Source: UBA966 sp046350355 (GTDB taxonomy: Bacteria > Planctomycetota > Phycisphaerae > Phycisphaerales > SM1A02). Taken from it: a stretch of 64,000 nucleotides of DNA. The translations under genes were made by a program, and so were the position numbers. Below are positions 9,101-15,895 of the stretch, piece by piece. Positions within the stretch are counted from its first letter, which is position 1, and each line of letters begins with the position of its first letter. The notes below the pieces were generated by a model. That model ran no database searches. It was not told the DNA's origin and worked only from the letters and a program-made list of their open reading frames with translations. The stretch spans positions 62,001 to 126,000 of the forward strand of contig JAXMAN010000001.1 in NCBI GenBank assembly GCA_046350355.1, written 5' to 3'.

Positions 9101-12100
9101 GATGGTGACGGGATCGTCGGGGGAGCCGTCGTCGTCGGTGGCGGCGGGCGTGGCGGGCGGGGGCGCGGGCGTCGCCGCGGGCGGCGCGGCGGCGGCGGGC
9201 GTCTGCGCGAAGGCCGCGGCCAGCAGCAGCGCGGCGCCGGTGGGCACGCGGCGCGCGGAGCCCTGCGCGCCGGGGGCCGGCGGCGTGGCGGGCGGCGTCG
9301 CGGGCGCGGCGCTCGGCGTGGCGGCGGGCGCGGGCGTCGGCGCGGGCGTCGCGGCCGGCGCGGGATTCGACGGCGCGGGCGCGTTTGCCGGCGCATTCGC
9401 CGGCGCGCCCGTCGTTCCGCCCTGCCCCTGCGCGCGCTTGAGCAGCTCGTCGACGCTGATCACTTCCGTGCTCGCGCGTCCCTGGCGGTTGAGCGTGCGC
9501 TCGAGCATGCGCGCGAGCTCCGCGGCGTCGCCGCGCGAGGGATCGAGCGCCACGGTGCGCATCTCGCGGCCGCTCGCCGCGGCGGCGGCGTCGACCTTGC
9601 GGACGACCGCGTCGATCTGCGCGTGCTGCGCGTCGGTGGCGCGCACGACGAGCGTGTTCGCGCTCGCGTTCACCGTCACCGTCGGCGGCGGAAGCCCGCT
9701 GCCGTCGTTGGCGAACATCGTGCCGATGGTCTGCGCGATCTCCGCGGCCTCCGCGTTGCGCAGCGTCGTCACGCGCACGGTCTGCCCGCCGCCCATCGGC
9801 GTCGGCTCGACATCGAGCTGCGCGACCATCTGGTCCGCGACCTCGACGACCGCGGAGGGGCCGCTCACCACGACCGCGTTCAGGCGCTGGTCCGCCGCGA
9901 CGCGCACCGGCGCGCGGTCGAGCCCGCGGCGCATGTACTCCTGCCGCAGGCTCTGCGGCATGTCGCGCATGCTCATCACCGCGCGGTCCGCGAGCAGCTT
10001 CTCCACCAGCGGCGCGAGCGTCTCCGCGCGCGCGTGCTTGAGCACGATCGTCTTCACCTGCGCGGTGTCGGCCGCGCCGTTCTTGTCCAGCGGCTCGATG
10101 AGCTTCTCGACCGCGTCGATGTCGGGGGCGAGGCCCGTGAGGATGAGCGCGTTCGAGCCCGTCGCCGGCACGATCGAGACCTTCATCGGGTCGTTGGTGA
10201 CGGGGCTGGGCATCGCCGCGACCGCCTGCGTGAGCGCGGGCGCGATCTGCCCCGCGTCCGCGAAGGTGAGCGCGTGCACGCGCACCTGCTGCGTGTCGCC
10301 GCCGGCGACGGCGGGCGCCGCGTCGAGCTGCGCCACGAGCTGGTCCGCGACCGCCATCAGGCTCTCGGGCGCGCTCACGATGAGCGTGCCGGTGCGGCGG
10401 TCGGCGGTGACGTCCACGAGCGACTCGCCGTTGGGCAGCTCGCGCTTGGCGCGCGAGGCGAGCACCTGCTTGAGGAGCGAGCTCACCTGGTCGGTGCGGC
10501 CGCTGCGCAGCACGTAGGTCTTGAGCCCGGTCTGCGGGACGCCCTGCAGGTCCTTGAGCACGGTGTCCACCTTCTCGAAGGCGGCCTCGTCGCCGGTGAC
10601 GATGAGCGTGCGGCTGGCGGCCTCGACCTGCACGGTGACCTCGGGTGCCTTGCGGCCGCCGGTGCCCGGCGTGGTGAGCGCTCCGCTGGCGGCGAGCGCG
10701 CGGACGCTGGCCGCGATCTTCTCGGGATCGCCGCGGTCCAGGCGCCAGGTGCGCACCTGCGCCTGCGGCGCGGGCTCGATGCGGTCGAGCTGCGCGACGA
10801 GCTGCTCGAACTGCGTCTTGCGCTCCGCGGGGCACTCGACGATCACGGTGTTGGTCGCGACGTCCGCGGTGACGAAGATCTCCTTCTGCTTCTGCAGGTG
10901 CGGCAGCGGGCGGCCGCGCGCGTCCATCGGCACGGGCGGCTGCGGGTAGAGCTTGTCGAGCGCGGCGGCGACCTCGGCGGCCTTGCCGGTGCGCAGCGGG
11001 ATGATCACCGTCTCGCGCTTGCCTTCCTTCTCGCCGCTGCGGTTGACCCCCTCGACGAACTCGCGGATCTCGGGGAAGACGTCCTCGTGCGCGGTGACGA
11101 TGAGCGTGTTGGTCGCGGCGTCGGCCTCGACGCGCACGGGCTTCTCGCGTCGGACCTCGGCGGGACGCTGGTCGTAGCGCTGCGAGAGAAGCTGCGCCAT
11201 CTGCGCCGCGTCGGCGGCGCGCACCTGCAGCAGGCGCAGCGGCGGGAGCTGGCTCGGCGCGACGGTGTCCAGCTCGCGGACGATCGCCTCGACCGCCTGG
11301 AGCTGCGCGGGCTCGCCGACCACCCAGAGCGCGTTGGTCTGGTCGATCGCGTCGATCGTCGGCGCGACGAAGGGGCGCGAGGGATCGTCCACCTGCGTCT
11401 TGGCGACGAGGTCGCGCACGGGCTGCGCGAGCTCCGCCGCCTTCGCCTGGCGCACGGGGATCATGCGGCCGGTGCGCTCGGCGCGGTCGAGGGTCTCGAC
11501 CAGCGTCGCGATCTGCTTGAGCTGCGCTGCGGTCGCGGTGACGCGCACCTGGCGCAGCGCGTCCAGCGGCTCGATCTGCGGCTCGGTGAACTGCGATCCG
11601 TCCTTGGGCGCGAGGATCTGCCGCGCCATCTGCGTGAGCGCGGGCGCGACGCGGCTGGGCGTCGCGTAGCGCAGGTCGAAGCCCTGCGTCGTGCGCTCGA
11701 CGATCGTCGCCTGCTCGGCGGTGCGCAGCGCCTCGCCGAAGCGCGCGATCGCCGACTGCGTCCCCTGCACGGTGAGCGTGCGGCCGTCGGCGCCGGTCTC
11801 GATCTCGACCGAGTCGGCGGGATTGCGCGCGTCGCGGCCCGCGTCGAAGATGCGGCGCGCGGTCGCGAGCGCCTGGTCGGGGAGCGCGCTCTGGATCTTG
11901 AGCACCTGCGTGCGGCGCTCCATGCGTCCGGCCTGGTCGAGGATGTCGACGATGCGGCGCACCTGGTCCGCCTCGCTCTGCAGCGAGCTGACGACGATGC
12001 TGCGGCCGTCGGGCCCCGGCGCGATGACGACGACCTTCGACTGCGCGGGCGTCTGCAGGTTGCGGATCTGCGGGATGAGCGAGGCCGCGTCGGCGTTGCG

Positions 12101-13330
12101 CAGCGGGATGAGGACGACGGCGTGCGGGTCCTCGTCGTCGGGCTTGATGCCGGGGGTGCGGCGCTCGCCGTCGAGCGCCTCGATGAGCGCGGCGCCCTCG
12201 GCCACGCTCTGCGCGGGGCCGACGATCGCGAGCTTGCCGACCTCGTCCATCGCCAGGACGGTGGGCTTCACTTCCTTCGGGAGCGTCGCGTAGAGCTCCT
12301 CGAGGCGCGTCTTCGCCTCGCTGGGCGTGACGCCGCGCAGCATGACGGTGCGGACGCTGCGCACGACGGGCGCGGGCGCGCCGGGGACCGCGGCGGCGCC
12401 GGCGCCGGTGCCGGGGACGTCGAGCAGCTCGATCACGTCCGCGAGCTGCATCAGCCGCGGCCGCGCGCCGCGCGCGACGATCGCGTTGGTGCGCTCGTCC
12501 GCGGTCATCGAGAGTCCCTCCATGCGGGACTCCTCGATCTTGGTCTTCTTGCCGTCCGGGCCGATGACGTACTCGACCTGCCGCTGGCCGACGAGCGAGC
12601 TCAGGCTGCCCAGCAGCGTGTTCGCCTTCGCGTACTTCAGCGGGAAGAAGCGCACCTCCGCGTCGGGCTCGGCGCGGTCGATGGAGTCGATGAGCCGCAG
12701 CATGCGCCGGATCTGCCCGGCGGTCTCGACCATGATCAGTGTGTTCTGCGTCTCCAGCGGCGTGACGCTGCCGTAGGCGCCGACGAGCTCGCCGAGCTTG
12801 GGCGCGATCGCGCCGACGCGCGCGTTGTGCAGCGGCAGCATGAGCGTGACGATCGTGTCGTCGGTGACGCTGGTGGGCAGCTCGTTGACGAAGGTCGGGA
12901 TGTTCTCGCGCTTCATCTCCTTGAGCTGCTGGAGATAGAGCTTGTCGCGCTCGACGCGCAGCATGACGTTCTGCGTCTGCAGGAGCTGGTTGAGCGTGGT
13001 GAGCGCCTCGGGAAGCGTGTAGGTGCGCTTGCTCAGGAAGTCGACGGTGCCCTTGGGGACCTCGGTCTCGCGGACGACGGGCAGGCCGGTGGTGCGGCTG
13101 AAGTAGTCGAGGATCTGGTCCCAGCTCTGGCCCTTGAACGCGAAGCGGATGCCGCCGCTGCTGGGCGGGGGCGCGTCGGCGAGCGCGGTGTCGGCGGTGG
13201 GGGCGGGCGGCGCGGGCGTGGGCGCAGGCGCGGCGGGCGGCGTCGCGGGCGCGGCGTCGTCGGCATGCACCACCATCGTGCAGGCGAGCGCGCTCGCGGC
13301 GATCAGGATCTGGAAGGTTCGCGTCTGCAT
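3131..13330 (-). CDS. gspD: Giant GspD/PilQ-type secretin with about 33 N1-like modules
   Basis: This 3399-residue protein should form the outer-membrane ring of a type II secretion or type IV pilus machine. A Sec signal peptide (MQTRTFQILIAASALACTMVVHA) is followed by an Ala/Pro spacer and an STN/N0 domain (about 55-135). From about 140 to 3000 there are, by my count, 33 units of 70-110 residues with the secretin_N plan: an opening V.L.HA.A..V strand-helix, then D.RTNSLIV.A and a helix ending in LD. The secretin core spans about 3000-3260 (NRVQMLSNPSVMVANNTEGRI, VGVILSVTPSI, VVIGGLINDR, VPLLGDIPIIG, LLIVLRPHVV). A Pro/Ala-rich tail ends the protein. Typical GspD has about 650 residues and three or four N domains. 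GGAG lies 8-11 nt before the ATG. Confidence 0.95.
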   Translation of the reverse strand: MQTRTFQILIAASALACTMVVHADDAAPATPPAAPAPTPAPPAPTADTALADAPPPSSGGIRFAFKGQSWDQILDYFSRTTGLPVVRETEVPKGTVDFLSKRTYTLPEALTTLNQLLQTQNVMLRVERDKLYLQQLKEMKRENIPTFVNELPTSVTDDTIVTLMLPLHNARVGAIAPKLGELVGAYGSVTPLETQNTLIMVETAGQIRRMLRLIDSIDRAEPDAEVRFFPLKYAKANTLLGSLSSLVGQRQVEYVIGPDGKKTKIEESRMEGLSMTADERTNAIVARGARPRLMQLADVIELLDVPGTGAGAAAVPGAPAPVVRSVRTVMLRGVTPSEAKTRLEELYATLPKEVKPTVLAMDEVGKLAIVGPAQSVAEGAALIEALDGERRTPGIKPDDEDPHAVVLIPLRNADAASLIPQIRNLQTPAQSKVVVIAPGPDGRSIVVSSLQSEADQVRRIVDILDQAGRMERRTQVLKIQSALPDQALATARRIFDAGRDARNPADSVEIETGADGRTLTVQGTQSAIARFGEALRTAEQATIVERTTQGFDLRYATPSRVAPALTQMARQILAPKDGSQFTEPQIEPLDALRQVRVTATAAQLKQIATLVETLDRAERTGRMIPVRQAKAAELAQPVRDLVAKTQVDDPSRPFVAPTIDAIDQTNALWVVGEPAQLQAVEAIVRELDTVAPSQLPPLRLLQVRAADAAQMAQLLSQRYDQRPAEVRREKPVRVEADAATNTLIVTAHEDVFPEIREFVEGVNRSGEKEGKRETVIIPLRTGKAAEVAAALDKLYPQPPVPMDARGRPLPHLQKQKEIFVTADVATNTVIVECPAERKTQFEQLVAQLDRIEPAPQAQVRTWRLDRGDPEKIAASVRALAASGALTTPGTGGRKAPEVTVQVEAASRTLIVTGDEAAFEKVDTVLKDLQGVPQTGLKTYVLRSGRTDQVSSLLKQVLASRAKRELPNGESLVDVTADRRTGTLIVSAPESLMAVADQLVAQLDAAPAVAGGDTQQVRVHALTFADAGQIAPALTQAVAAMPSPVTNDPMKVSIVPATGSNALILTGLAPDIDAVEKLIEPLDKNGAADTAQVKTIVLKHARAETLAPLVEKLLADRAVMSMRDMPQSLRQEYMRRGLDRAPVRVAADQRLNAVVVSGPSAVVEVADQMVAQLDVEPTPMGGGQTVRVTTLRNAEAAEIAQTIGTMFANDGSGLPPPTVTVNASANTLVVRATDAQHAQIDAVVRKVDAAAAASGREMRTVALDPSRGDAAELARMLERTLNRQGRASTEVISVDELLKRAQGQGGTTGAPANAPANAPAPSNPAPAATPAPTPAPAATPSAAPATPPATPPAPGAQGSARRVPTGAALLLAAAFAQTPAAAAPPAATPAPPPATPAATDDDGSPDDPVTIAVDPATNSLVILGSKRAVERAQRLAQQTQAMLPPSGSVVRIVHLPAGADPAALRDVVLQTVSVLAPAGGRPGDLARRVAIIADPAGGTLVVAAPERDIEQVLDATAKIVASAKQAEPALKPVLRTFALKQSRASRLAVTLAQLFGSRKGANPLNTPQFNADERTNTLMVTAAPSALAEIETLVNQLDTAAPANDTKVQAFTLSNVLADDVTWTLRQLVAARGDAQGLRVDSDRANNRLLVAGTAEQLATAEQILKELDRPSEIQRTTEFIPLQHAEAQKIREALGYFYGPDAVDAETPGRRAVRIVTDPATNSLVVSAPKEEWAGLRSMLAKLDSEEYDASLQLRVYPMRHAQASSVATAINTAFKGDAQERQQAIPVGPDGRPMRQAPSYLVKNESWVSAVADPITNTVIVSASRQNQRKIESIVKQLDGEQVAELPEPRLIRVKEGQSATQLANALRTVFAPDAQQKGVRAPRMVPDEATGTIIIRAEDADFQAMNALAEKLQELRPEASGSLFMHELKHLSADAAAATVNGLGLTSPGATDPKGRVVRGAVKVFAVPGRNALAIAALPEDRALVADLVKEIDTEPTWAQAEGELVRLKHASATAVAGSLQKMLDSAAAPGSNALAKALQEQVRRLRVHRDGLLTPDLTLDLTKPVKLVPDEKTNSIMVTGAKENVAAARELVAMLDDVPLTEAVTMRIMPLENIEAQDFARVVRELFQQGKALGKTPGQAVEGVPEGDVGRALLDSVAITVIDRTNTVVVAGREATVALVEAMQQRLDSAKQTGTVEPQLVQLRYADAKELAATLDAVLVQGQAGAPAAGPMQKQVARLRMLAAREEGKPEVLESDIFTPMGRTLIRAEESLNALIVVSTPANIATIRELVRMLDVEQASPAASVRTYPLQRAGATAVTQRLQSFFEAQAQAKAIRPEDRVRILPDERTNSIVVSTSSRSFAILEELLKQLDREIPADLRELKLVSLEHASATRVAPLVQQLMDSRLDRLRAVEPRAADLQKVTVLADERSNTLLVSGGADSFDVIKGIVAQLDKLDSAEVAPLHVLPMKRGNLDRVATAVNQIMERRYADMPATVSKRARPLVMTDPRSNCLLIAATEADFDDIKGLVARIEEQPTDPAVALHVIPVTGIRVETIAPRLQTVMRERMQTLGETARPSDRISIEADLATNTLIVAASQENAEIINSLIDSLKAAGQESAGGREFEMVQLRKSRASDIVGMLDNMYIREENRRRGNDSVRAIADARTNAVILSGAAADITTLRKLLDDLEAAKPQEVVEIKYVTLKNANVLELISLVDSVLSGNSLGARGTQQATVVRYLKQIPGADIESREMEINAAVRQSISLTPDIRSNTVVVRAPREAMALVEKMISDLDRDDSSAQNVRIIRLTHAEAESVLEVLNQLFRLNRQGNLYVLKPREAPGDGGGAAGGAAGGDGAAGGGRSTTIAGLELNMVPDSRQELAITVDSRTNSLLVSGTPNYLNAVERVVKELDSENFGSRDQHIYRLKNAAATEVAATLTRFAEGERQKLLEAYGSNRSAAAGRLLDTQVTVVGDQKSNSVLMTGNPQYVEKLKGLIKELDVDPPQVLIQVMLAEVTLENTEELGLEFARVNVGNGYYGAGGFGLDKGSFGATAPKVPGLLGLAPALFTGVGVPNIAIGGPDFDLLINALASQNRVQMLSNPSVMVANNTEGRIQVGQTIRVPDAVTVSAAGQQSAVRPEEVGVILSVTPSINPDGFVKMAVEPEISRLSKQTVDISENFRSPVIERRRANTTVTVRDGETVVIGGLINDRYERTDRKVPLLGDIPIIGLAFRQKSEATSKTELLIVLRPHVVRSPARVQEVTEDAINRMTLQPGLKDQIRKAELKGMQGKFNDKGELVDPLGAPSEPPEVDGDPRVAPASAPASPGPAPAGSSPAPAPEAPPPPTVRSASPSAGSGAPPSGAAPPTPPAAPSPSSPASSAAPPGTTPATPTPEYLRR

Positions 13331-13355
13331 CGTTCGTCTCCGGGTCGTCTCGCCG

Positions 13356-14393
13356 TCACTTGGTTTCCAGGGCGCGCGCCTCGAGGTTGTCGCCCACGCG
13401 CAGCCGGTAGGTCGCGCCGCCCGCGGCGATGCGCGCCTGGTCGGCGTCGAGCCCCACCAGCGCGAACTCCGCGATCGTGTCCTGCACGCGCAGCGCGCGG
13501 CGCTCGCCGCTGGCGATGTTGCGGAACCACGCCTCGGTGCCCGCAGGTCCCTCGATCACGCCGGTGAGGAACCACTGTCCGTAGGGGAAGCCTTCGATCG
13601 GCGCCGCGGCGGGCGTGCCGGCGGGCGCGGGCGGCGCATCGGTCGCGGGGGCGGCGGCGGGCGCGGCGGCCACCGCGGTCGGGGCCGGCGGCGCGGGCAC
13701 GCGGAAGGGATTGCGCGACGCGAGCGAGGCGTACTTCGCGAAGCCCGCGAGCGCCTCCGCGGTGGGCGCGGGCGGGAGCGAGGCGGGCTCGCGGCCGGGC
13801 ACGAAGATCGTGCTGAGGCGCATCGTGACGCGCACCCGCGAGCCGTCGCGCACGGGATCGAACTTCACCGACTCGACGCGCTTGAGCATCGGGTCGACGG
13901 CGATGCGGTGCACCAGTCGCAGCACCTGGTCGACGGCGCCCTCGCCCGCGAGCGTCGCGCGCAGCTCGACGAAGTCCGTCTCCTCGCGCATCGAGCGCGG
14001 CAGGTTCATGCGCGCCATCTCCGAGCGCGCGGGGCTGCGGCGGTCGACGGCGCTTCCGGTGGAGACGAGCAGGTTGCCCAGGCCGGTCTCCTCGGCGATG
14101 CGGTTCAGGCGCGCGCGCAGCGCGGTGTCGACGGCGTCCAGGCGCTCGCCCAGCGTGTGCTGCACGACGCCGTTGAGGCGCGCGTCGAGCGCGGGACGGC
14201 GCTCGCGCTGCTGGCGCACGGCGAGCAGCGTGTCGGTCGCGGCGCCGATCTGCGCGATCGCCGCGGCGCGCTCGAAGCCCGAGAGCGCGGTCGCGCGCCC
14301 GCTGTGCACGAGCCACCCGAGCGTCGCGGCGACGAGCGCGCCCGCGACGAGCAGGAGGTTCGTGGACGGAGCGCGCATGCGCGGGAGCTTCAT
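13356..14393 (-). CDS. PilO-like inner-membrane protein with PilP/GspC-like C-terminal domain
   Basis: This 345-residue protein has one N-terminal membrane helix (LLLVAGALVAATLGWLVHSG), then long helices rich in R, A and L (about 35-110) and a mixed domain, as in PilO and GspM. A Pro/Ala linker precedes a C-terminal beta domain (about 260-345). That domain is introduced by SRNPFRVP and carries TGVIEG...AWFRN and LRVGDNLE, which resemble PilP/GspC homology-region domains that touch the secretin. It therefore probably links the inner-membrane platform to the giant secretin encoded 25 bp downstream. Its ATG overlaps the stop of the PilM/GspL-like gene (ATGA). Family placement is by architecture and gene order, not by a clear signature. 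Confidence 0.65.
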   Translation of the reverse strand: MKLPRMRAPSTNLLLVAGALVAATLGWLVHSGRATALSGFERAAAIAQIGAATDTLLAVRQQRERRPALDARLNGVVQHTLGERLDAVDTALRARLNRIAEETGLGNLLVSTGSAVDRRSPARSEMARMNLPRSMREETDFVELRATLAGEGAVDQVLRLVHRIAVDPMLKRVESVKFDPVRDGSRVRVTMRLSTIFVPGREPASLPPAPTAEALAGFAKYASLASRNPFRVPAPPAPTAVAAAPAAAPATDAPPAPAGTPAAAPIEGFPYGQWFLTGVIEGPAGTEAWFRNIASGERRALRVQDTIAEFALVGLDADQARIAAGGATYRLRVGDNLEARALETK

Positions 14394-15895
14394 CGGCCGC
14401 CTCCCGGCGCGGGGGCGCGCTGCGAGACGGTCGCGCTGGCGGGGCGGTCGACGGGCGCGCCGTCGGCGCTCTCGATCACGATCTCGACGGCGACCGGCAG
14501 GCGGCGGCCGGCCTTGCCCTCGGTGCTCGTGGAGCGCACGATGAAGTCGCGCTTGGCGACGAGCGCCTCGCGCAGCGCGTCGGCGCTCGCGCGGTCGGTC
14601 GTCTCGGCGTCGAGCGCGATGCGCACCGCGGGCGAGAGGCGCATCGTGCCGTCCTTGGCGAGCGCGACCTCGGACTCGAGCGTCTGCCCGCTCCAGGAAT
14701 CGAGCACCATCTTCGAGGGATCCGGGGCGAATCCGCTCAGGTAGAGCATGGAGTCAAGCCATGCCGGCTGCGAGGCGATCCACGCGTCCAGGTGCTTCGC
14801 GCGCAGCTCGTCGCGGCGGAAGCGGCGGCCCTCCTGCGCGGCCTCGGTCGCCTTCGCGACGAGCTCGCGCTGTCGCGTCTCCACCGCGCGGCGGTCGGCC
14901 TTGCCGATGGTCCAGCCGACGGCGTACGCGATGCCCAGCACCGCGATCGCCATGTACGCGCGCATGCGCCGGCGCGCCGCGAGGTCCGGCGCCTTGCGCG
15001 GATGCGCGAGGTCGATGCGCTCGCGCCGCCGCGACGGCTCCAGCAGCAGCCCCGCCAGCGGCCCCGCCGCCGAAAATATGCCGGGCATGCCCGGCATATT
15101 TTCCGAGAGGTCGGGGTGGGTGCGCAGCGGCTCGACGGGCACGCCGGTCTCGCCGCGCAGGACTTCGACGACGGGCGCGGTCACGCTCTCGGGGCCGAGC
15201 ACGCGGATGCCCGCGCACGCCTGCTGCGGCTGCTGCAGCCGGTAGGCGGTCCACGAGCGGCGCGCCTCCTGCATGTTCGCCTCGGGCGAGTCCTGCGCGA
15301 GCGCGATGCCGCGCGTCGCCTGCAGTCCCGTGCGGCCCGCGACCACCAGCTCCACGCCGTCGCCGGCGAGGTCCAGGCACGCGAGCGCCGCGTCGCCCTC
15401 CGCGCCGGGCAGCGTCTCCAGCAGCATCGCCGTCCCGCAGGTGCGCGGTGCGATGCGTTCGACGCCGATCTTCGCCGCCGCAGCGACGGCGCGGATCGCC
15501 TCGATCTCCGCGCGCGCGACCGCCACCGCCCAGACGCCGCCTTCGGGGGCGGGCACGAAGTCGATCACCGCGTCCGCCGCGACGGTCGACTCGCGCGTCA
15601 TCGCCAGGCGCACCATCCCGGGAAGCTCGTGCGTCGCGGCCGTCGGCAGCGCCAGGCGCTTGAAGGCGACGCGCTCGCGCAGGACGGTCCAGACCGCGCT
15701 GCTGGCGCCGATGCCCGCATCGCGCAGCGCGCCCGCGACGAACGCGCCGCGCGCCGCCGCATCGGCGCCTTCGAGCTCGGCCGGCAATGCGACATCCACC
15801 TGCCGGAGAATGGCGAGGCGTCCGCGTTCGATGGACGCCTCGACCGCCCGCAGGTGGCGGTGGCCGAGATCGATCGCGAGGTTGGTCTTCATCAT
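14390..15895 (-). CDS. PilM/GspL-like assembly protein (actin-like domain plus PilN-like part), with translated palindrome
   Basis: This 501-residue protein begins TNLAIDLGHRHLRAVEA, the phosphate-1 motif of the actin-like PilM/GspL cytoplasmic domain, which runs to about residue 260. A membrane helix follows near 312-328 (YMAIAVLGIAYAVGWTIG), then a coiled-coil segment and a periplasmic PilN/GspL-like ferredoxin-fold part, so PilM and PilN functions look fused as in GspL. The palindrome (15072-15103) is translated in frame as ENMPGMPGIFS at about residues 265-275, in the linker before GPLAGLLLEPSRRRERIDLAHPRK. The second ATG (15892) is an alternative start. It overlaps its neighbours by 4 nt on both sides. 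It should recruit the assembly ATPase, which is not encoded in this window. Confidence 0.8.
   Translation of the reverse strand: MMKTNLAIDLGHRHLRAVEASIERGRLAILRQVDVALPAELEGADAAARGAFVAGALRDAGIGASSAVWTVLRERVAFKRLALPTAATHELPGMVRLAMTRESTVAADAVIDFVPAPEGGVWAVAVARAEIEAIRAVAAAAKIGVERIAPRTCGTAMLLETLPGAEGDAALACLDLAGDGVELVVAGRTGLQATRGIALAQDSPEANMQEARRSWTAYRLQQPQQACAGIRVLGPESVTAPVVEVLRGETGVPVEPLRTHPDLSENMPGMPGIFSAAGPLAGLLLEPSRRRERIDLAHPRKAPDLAARRRMRAYMAIAVLGIAYAVGWTIGKADRRAVETRQRELVAKATEAAQEGRRFRRDELRAKHLDAWIASQPAWLDSMLYLSGFAPDPSKMVLDSWSGQTLESEVALAKDGTMRLSPAVRIALDAETTDRASADALREALVAKRDFIVRSTSTEGKAGRRLPVAVEIVIESADGAPVDRPASATVSQRAPAPGGGR
15072..15103. repeat. Palindromic element copy 4, inside a coding sequence
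   Basis: This is a perfect 32-bp core lying wholly within the PilM/GspL-like gene and read in frame as ENMPGMPGIFS, the same frame used by copy 1. It falls between the actin-like domain and the membrane helix. No flanking target duplication is obvious. If the hairpin acts as a terminator elsewhere, translation across it must suppress termination here. Confidence 0.95.

Noticed and set aside
3575..13567. An uninterrupted antisense frame of nearly 10 kb opposite the giant secretin gene.
   Set aside because: It mirrors the codon bias of a very GC-rich gene: stops are rare in the antisense frame. Its translation is low-complexity (rich in R, D, A, H, V, L), whereas the minus-strand frame shows true secretin motifs.
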